DNA from: JANXAZ01 sp964504655
GTDB taxonomy: Bacteria > Pseudomonadota > Alphaproteobacteria > Geminicoccales > Geminicoccaceae
DNA length: 15,810 nucleotides
Direction: 5' to 3'
Assembly: GCA_964504655.1 (NCBI GenBank)
Contig: CAZDFD010000096.1
Span: 1-15,810 of the forward strand
Shown: in pieces, positions 12,614 to 15,810 of the stretch
Numbering within the stretch: position 1 is the stretch's first letter
Layout: the number at the start of each line of letters is the position of its first letter
The notes under the pieces: model-generated
Seen by the model: the letters and a program-made list of their open reading frames with translations, nothing else
Told to the model about the DNA's origin: nothing
Database searches by the model: none
Program-made: the position numbers and the translations under genes

Positions 12614-13612
12614 TCACGATCGAGCGAGGGACTCGTGAGGCCCCGGCGGCGCTGCCGGCAGGCGCGGCAGGAAGGCCGGCCCGTCGCGCAGGAGATGCTC
12701 CCAGAGCGCCTGCGCCGCCGGCAGGACGCGGCGGTCGCGGCGGCGCACCACGTACCAGGTGCGCAGGATCGGAAGCCCGGCCACGTCGAGCACCACGAGC
12801 CTCCGGTCCTGGACCTCGGCGGCCACGGTGTGGGCGGAGAGGAGCGCGATCCCCATGCCGGCCATCACCGCCTGCTTGATCGTCTCGTTCGAGCCGATCT
12901 CGACGCCGGCGGCGAGCTCGAGGCCACCGCCTGCGGGCTCGACGCCGGCGTCGCGCAGCAGCCGCTCGAGGAGTGCCCGGGTGCCCGAGCCGGGCTCGCG
13001 CAGGAGGAACGTCTCACGCGCGAGGCCGGCGAGCGGGATCGCCGCCCGGCCGGCCAGGGGGTGGTCGGGCGGCGCCACCACGACGTGCGGGTGCGGGCCG
13101 AGCACGGCCCGCTCGAGCGGCTGGTCCTCGGGCGGATAGCCCATGATCGCCAGATCGAGGCCGAATTCGGCGAGCTCGGCCACGATCTGGGCGCGGTTGC
13201 CGACCCGGATCCTGAGCGCCACGCCCGGCCGGGCGCGCTGGAAGGCGGTGAGCGCGAACGGCGCGAAATACTTGGCCGTGCTCACCACGCCCACCGCCAC
13301 CGAGCCGCGCTCGAGGCCGGCGAGGGCGGCCACGGCGGCGCCACAGTCGGCGAGCGCCGCCTCGATCCGCACGAGCGCGGTCAACGCCTCCTCGCCGGCC
13401 TCGGTGGGCACGAGCCCGCCGGCGCCGCGGCCGAGCAAGGGCACGCCGCCGAGCGCCTCCTCGAGCAGCCGGAGCTGCTGCGAGACCGCCGGCGGGGTGA
13501 GCCGCAGCAGGGCCGCGGCGCCGGCGATCGAGCCGGTCCGGGCGACCGCGCCGAGCGCGCGGAGCTGGCGCAGCGAGGTCCGCCGCGCGAACGGCGAAAG
13601 CTTTTCTTTCAC
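12614..13612 (-). CDS. cbbR: LysR-type regulator of the Calvin-cycle operon, CbbR
   Basis: A 332-residue LysR-type regulator. The N-terminal winged HTH (about 14-72) includes LRQLRALGAVARTGS and LTPPAVSQQLRLLEE. The effector domain carries CbbR-type blocks: VSTAKYFAPFALTAFQRARP (110-129), LREPGSGTRALLERLL (204-219) and SNETIKQAVMAGMGIAL (241-257). It activates cbb genes in response to metabolites such as RuBP, PEP or NADPH, depending on the species. Its divergent placement 124 bp from cbbF supports the assignment. I chose the GTG at 13612 (V-KEKLSPF); a TTG three codons upstream is an alternative, and neither has a clear ribosome site. The last ~20 residues are proline-rich. bufA follows 98 bp downstream on the same strand. 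Confidence 0.92.
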   Translation of the reverse strand: MKEKLSPFARRTSLRQLRALGAVARTGSIAGAAALLRLTPPAVSQQLRLLEEALGGVPLLGRGAGGLVPTEAGEEALTALVRIEAALADCGAAVAALAGLERGSVAVGVVSTAKYFAPFALTAFQRARPGVALRIRVGNRAQIVAELAEFGLDLAIMGYPPEDQPLERAVLGPHPHVVVAPPDHPLAGRAAIPLAGLARETFLLREPGSGTRALLERLLRDAGVEPAGGGLELAAGVEIGSNETIKQAVMAGMGIALLSAHTVAAEVQDRRLVVLDVAGLPILRTWYVVRRRDRRVLPAAQALWEHLLRDGPAFLPRLPAAPPGPHESLARS

Positions 13613-13736
13613 GGATGCCAATCTTAAAAGAATCGCCTGAAGGCCGCCAGCGTGACAGAACCGTGCCGGGTCCAGCCGGAGCAACCGGGATCCGACCCCG
13701 GCGGGCGCACGGCGCCGGCCGTTCGGGGAGGCGCGC
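13613..13736. promoter_or_regulatory. cbbR-cbbF divergent control region
   Basis: The 124 bp between the divergent cbbR and cbbF starts should hold the CbbR-binding sites and both promoters. Its left end has an AT-rich island unusual for this DNA (about 13594-13634), with TCTT-AA-AAGA (13622-13631); an inverted repeat GAAAG-N5-CTTTC (13596-13610) lies inside the first cbbR codons. On the minus strand TAAGAT (13620-13625) could be a cbbR -10, placing the transcription start at or next to the GTG. T-N11-A pairs are present (13608/13620 and 13609/13621), but this motif is too loose to prove CbbR binding. Confidence 0.5.
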
Positions 13737-14762
13737 ATGACGACGCTGGGCGAGCATCTCGAGCGCTGGGCGGCGGGCCGGCCGGAGCGGCTGGGCCAGG
13801 CCGCGGTGATCGCGGCCGCGGCGGGTGCGGCCGCCGATCTCGCCGAGCTCGTGGCCCGGGGCCCGCTCGCGGGCGCGCTCGGCAGCGTCGTCGGGGCCAG
13901 CCGCGACGGCGACGGGCAGAAGGCGCTCGACGTGCGCGCCGAGGAGCTGTTCGTCGCACGGCTGCGGCACACGCCGCTCGCCTGGCTCGCCTCGGAAGAG
14001 CAGGAGGAGGCGGTGGCGCTCTCCCCGGGAGCACCCCTGGCCCTGACCCTCGACCCGCTCGACGGCTCGAACAACATCGAGCAGGACGGGCCGATGGGCA
14101 GCATCTTCTCGCTCGTGCCCGCCGCCGCCACGGCCGAGGCGACCTTCCTCGTGCCGGGCTGCGGCCAGCTCGCCGCGGGCCTCGTGCTGTACGGCCCGTT
14201 CACCGCCCTCGTGCTGGCCCTCGATGCGGGCGTCGATCTGTTCGCGCTCGACCGTCGGGCGGGCGAGTTCGTGCTCACCCGCGAGGCGGTGAAGATCCCT
14301 CCCGGACGCCGCGAGTACGCGATCAACGCGAGCAACGCCCGGCACTGGCCGTTGCCGGTGCGCGCCTACATCGAGGAGTGCCTGGCCGGCGTCACCGGCC
14401 CGCGCGGCGTCGACTACAACATGCGCTGGGTGGCCTGCCTCGCGGCCGACCTCTATCGGATCCTGGCCCGGGGCGGCATCTATCTCTACCCGGGCGACGC
14501 CCGGAAGGGCTACGAGCGCGGTCGGCTGCGGCTCCTCTACGAGGGCTTCCCGATCGCCTGGATCGTCGATCGCGCGGGCGGGCTCGCCACCGACGGCTAC
14601 GGCCCGATCCTGGAGCTGCGGCCGAAGAGCCTGCACGAGCGGGTGCCCTTGATCTTCGGCTCGCGGGACAAGGTCGAGCGGGTGATCGAGCTGCATCGCG
14701 CGAGCGTGCCGCCGGCCGGCCAGCGGCCGCTGTTCGCCACCCGCGGCCTGTTCAAGTCCTGA
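13737..14762 (+). CDS. cbbF: Class I fructose-1,6-/sedoheptulose-1,7-bisphosphatase
   Basis: A 341-residue class I FBPase. Metal-site residues are visible at SEEQEE (86-91) and LDPLDGSNNIEQDGPMGSIF (105-124, with Asp106 and Asp109). YNMRWVACLAADLYRIL (227-243), GGIYLYPGD (246-254) and KGYERGRLRLLYEGFPIAWI (257-276) form the sugar-phosphate-binding region typical of the family. In cbb operons this enzyme dephosphorylates both fructose-1,6- and sedoheptulose-1,7-bisphosphate, driving RuBP regeneration in the cytosol. The ATG at 13737 has GGGGAGG five bases upstream. It is the first gene of the plus-strand cbb operon, 26 bp before cbbP, and probably under CbbR control. Confidence 0.95.
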   Translation: MTTLGEHLERWAAGRPERLGQAAVIAAAAGAAADLAELVARGPLAGALGSVVGASRDGDGQKALDVRAEELFVARLRHTPLAWLASEEQEEAVALSPGAPLALTLDPLDGSNNIEQDGPMGSIFSLVPAAATAEATFLVPGCGQLAAGLVLYGPFTALVLALDAGVDLFALDRRAGEFVLTREAVKIPPGRREYAINASNARHWPLPVRAYIEECLAGVTGPRGVDYNMRWVACLAADLYRILARGGIYLYPGDARKGYERGRLRLLYEGFPIAWIVDRAGGLATDGYGPILELRPKSLHERVPLIFGSRDKVERVIELHRASVPPAGQRPLFATRGLFKS

Positions 14763-14788
14763 GCGGACCGAGCCCGGGGGAGGGTTCC

Positions 14789-15667
14789 GTGTCGGTCAAG
14801 CATCCGATCATCTCGGTCACCGGCTCCTCGGGCGCCGGCACCACCACGGTCAAGCACACCTTCGAGCAGATCTTCCGCCGCGAGGGGATCAAGGCGGCCT
14901 GGATCGAGGGCGACGCCTTCCACCGCTTCGACCGGCAGGAGATGCGCCGGGCGATGGCCGAGGCCGCGGCCCGGGGCAACAACCATCTGAGCCATTTCGG
15001 GGTCGAGGCCAACCTGCTCGAGGTGCTCGAGGAGGTGTTCACCGAGTACGGCCGGAGCGGCGGCGGCCGCACCCGCCACTATGTCCACGACGAGCTCGAG
15101 GCCGAGCGCTACGGCCGGCCGCCCGGCAGCTTCACCGAGTGGGAGCCGTTCCCGACCGGCACCGACCTGCTGTTCTACGAGGGCCTGCACGGTGCCGTGG
15201 TGACCGAGACGGTCAACCTCGCCCGGCACGCCGACCTCAAGATCGGCGTGGTGCCGGTGATCAATCTCGAGTGGATCCAGAAGATCCACCGCGACCGCGC
15301 CGCCCGCGGCTACACGACCGAGGCGGTGACCGACACGATCCTCCGCCGCATGCCGGACTATGTCCGCTACATCTGCCCGCAGTTCACCGAGACCGACGTC
15401 AACTTCCAGCGGGTGCCGACGGTCGACACCTCGAACCCGTTCATCGCCCGCTGGATCCCGACCCCCGACGAGTCGATGGTGGTGATCCGCTTCCGCAACC
15501 CGCGCGGGATCGACTTCCCCTATCTCTTGTCGATGATCCCGGGCTCCTTCATGTCGCGGGCGAACTCGATCGTGGTCCCGGGCGCCAAGCTCGATCTGGC
15601 GATGCAGCTCATCATGACGCCCATGGTGTTGCACCTCGTCGACCGGGCGCGGCGCGCCCGGGGCTGA
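14789..15667 (+). CDS. cbbP: Phosphoribulokinase (proteobacterial type)
   Basis: A 292-residue kinase that phosphorylates ribulose-5-phosphate to RuBP, the committed CO2-acceptor step. The P-loop is GSSGAGTTT (12-20). Every residue tested in the Rhodobacter sphaeroides enzyme is at the same number: Asp42, His45, Arg49, Glu131 (FYEGLHG), Lys165, Arg168, Asp169 and Arg173. This collinearity marks it as the bacterial octameric form, typically allosterically activated by NADH, rather than the redox-regulated plant/cyanobacterial form. The GTG start has GGAGG five bases upstream. It follows cbbF by 26 bp and precedes cbbT by 21 bp, so co-transcription is very likely. Nothing appears broken. Confidence 0.97.
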   Translation: MSVKHPIISVTGSSGAGTTTVKHTFEQIFRREGIKAAWIEGDAFHRFDRQEMRRAMAEAAARGNNHLSHFGVEANLLEVLEEVFTEYGRSGGGRTRHYVHDELEAERYGRPPGSFTEWEPFPTGTDLLFYEGLHGAVVTETVNLARHADLKIGVVPVINLEWIQKIHRDRAARGYTTEAVTDTILRRMPDYVRYICPQFTETDVNFQRVPTVDTSNPFIARWIPTPDESMVVIRFRNPRGIDFPYLLSMIPGSFMSRANSIVVPGAKLDLAMQLIMTPMVLHLVDRARRARG

Positions 15668-15688
15668 GCCCGCCTTAGGAGACCGCCC

Positions 15689-15810
15689 GTGCCCGCCACC
15701 CCGACCCCCGACCCGCGCCACCTCGCGAACGCCGTCCGCGCGCTCGCCATGGACGCGGTCGAGGCCGCCAAGTCCGGCCATCCGGGCATGCCCATGGGCA
15801 TGGCCGACGT
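15689..15810 (+). CDS. cbbT: Transketolase, N-terminal fragment (runs off the window)
   Basis: Forty complete codons are visible before the right edge. After a short proline/threonine-rich start, HLANAVRALAMDAVEAAKSG leads into HPGMPMGMADV, the conserved transketolase opening, whose His contacts thiamine diphosphate and substrate. The GTG start is set by AGGAG 7 nt upstream (15677-15681). Transketolase interconverts C2 units in the Calvin cycle's regenerative phase. It is third in the cbbF-cbbP-cbbT order; RubisCO, aldolase or PGK genes probably follow outside the window. Confidence 0.93.
   Translation, partial: MPATPTPDPRHLANAVRALAMDAVEAAKSGHPGMPMGMAD

Noticed and set aside
12515..12617. 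N-terminal extension of bufA to 12617
   Set aside because: It would put 34 non-hydrophobic residues before a clear signal peptide, while the ATG at 12515 has its own ribosome site.
13613..14335. N-terminal extension of cbbR to 14335
   Set aside because: It would run across the divergent control region and antisense to cbbF. The HTH domain begins right after the GTG at 13612.
12614..15810. Horizontally acquired or mobile segment carrying the cbb and bufferin genes
   Set aside because: Base composition and codon style match the rest of the window, and no transposase, integrase, tRNA-end repeat or terminal inverted repeat is visible.

Overview
This window is very GC-rich bacterial chromosomal DNA. 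Coding density is high, and GTG starts mix with ATG starts. The gene content suggests a CO2-fixing (or facultatively autotrophic) proteobacterium. An alphaproteobacterium is most likely: the phosphoribulokinase keeps all the known active-site residues at Rhodobacter numbering, cbbR is divergent from cbbF-cbbP-cbbT, and there is a Caulobacter-type bufferin operon. I cannot name a genus. A run of exactly 100 N (4936-5035) marks a scaffold gap, so this is draft or metagenomic assembly.

Layout, left to right. (1) 3-1966, all minus: tRNA-Ser(UGA), a DadA-like FAD oxidoreductase, and a small degenerate GGDEF protein. (2) 2131-4713: an inositol-monophosphatase-family enzyme (plus), convergent with a ~600-residue aminopeptidase P (minus). 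(3) 4714-5315: a 602-bp stretch with no convincing gene. It holds a degenerate array of a 17-20-bp repeat, the N gap, and a promoter-like and hairpin-rich segment just after infC. (4) 5316-9155, minus: a GT4-like glycosyltransferase, then thrS and infC. (5) 9258-10022, plus: an ABHD10-like alpha/beta hydrolase. (6) 10025-12515, minus: a complete bufferin operon. The DUF2282 precursor BufA, the DUF692/MNIO oxidase BufB, the DUF2063 partner BufC and the DoxX membrane protein BufD are arranged with overlapping or near-abutting ends. (7) 12614-15810: cbbR (minus) divergent from cbbF, cbbP and the first 40 codons of cbbT (plus), the regulatory half of a Calvin-cycle operon that runs off the right edge.

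How the genes work together. CbbR should sense Calvin-cycle metabolites and activate cbbFPT, which regenerates ribulose-1,5-bisphosphate for RubisCO (not in the window). The bufferin operon makes a small, cysteine-modified, exported copper-sequestering peptide. BufB and BufC convert cysteines, and BufD is a membrane component of unproven role. cbbR and bufABCD lie on the same strand with a 98-bp gap, so read-through from cbbR into the bufferin genes is possible. thrS and infC form the common translation pair. The rest are single-gene or two-gene metabolic units.

The best candidates for new biology are the bufferin operon abutting cbbR, the repeat array around the assembly gap with a possible transcript running into it, and the GGDEF protein that lost its catalytic motif but kept the inhibitory-site RxxD.
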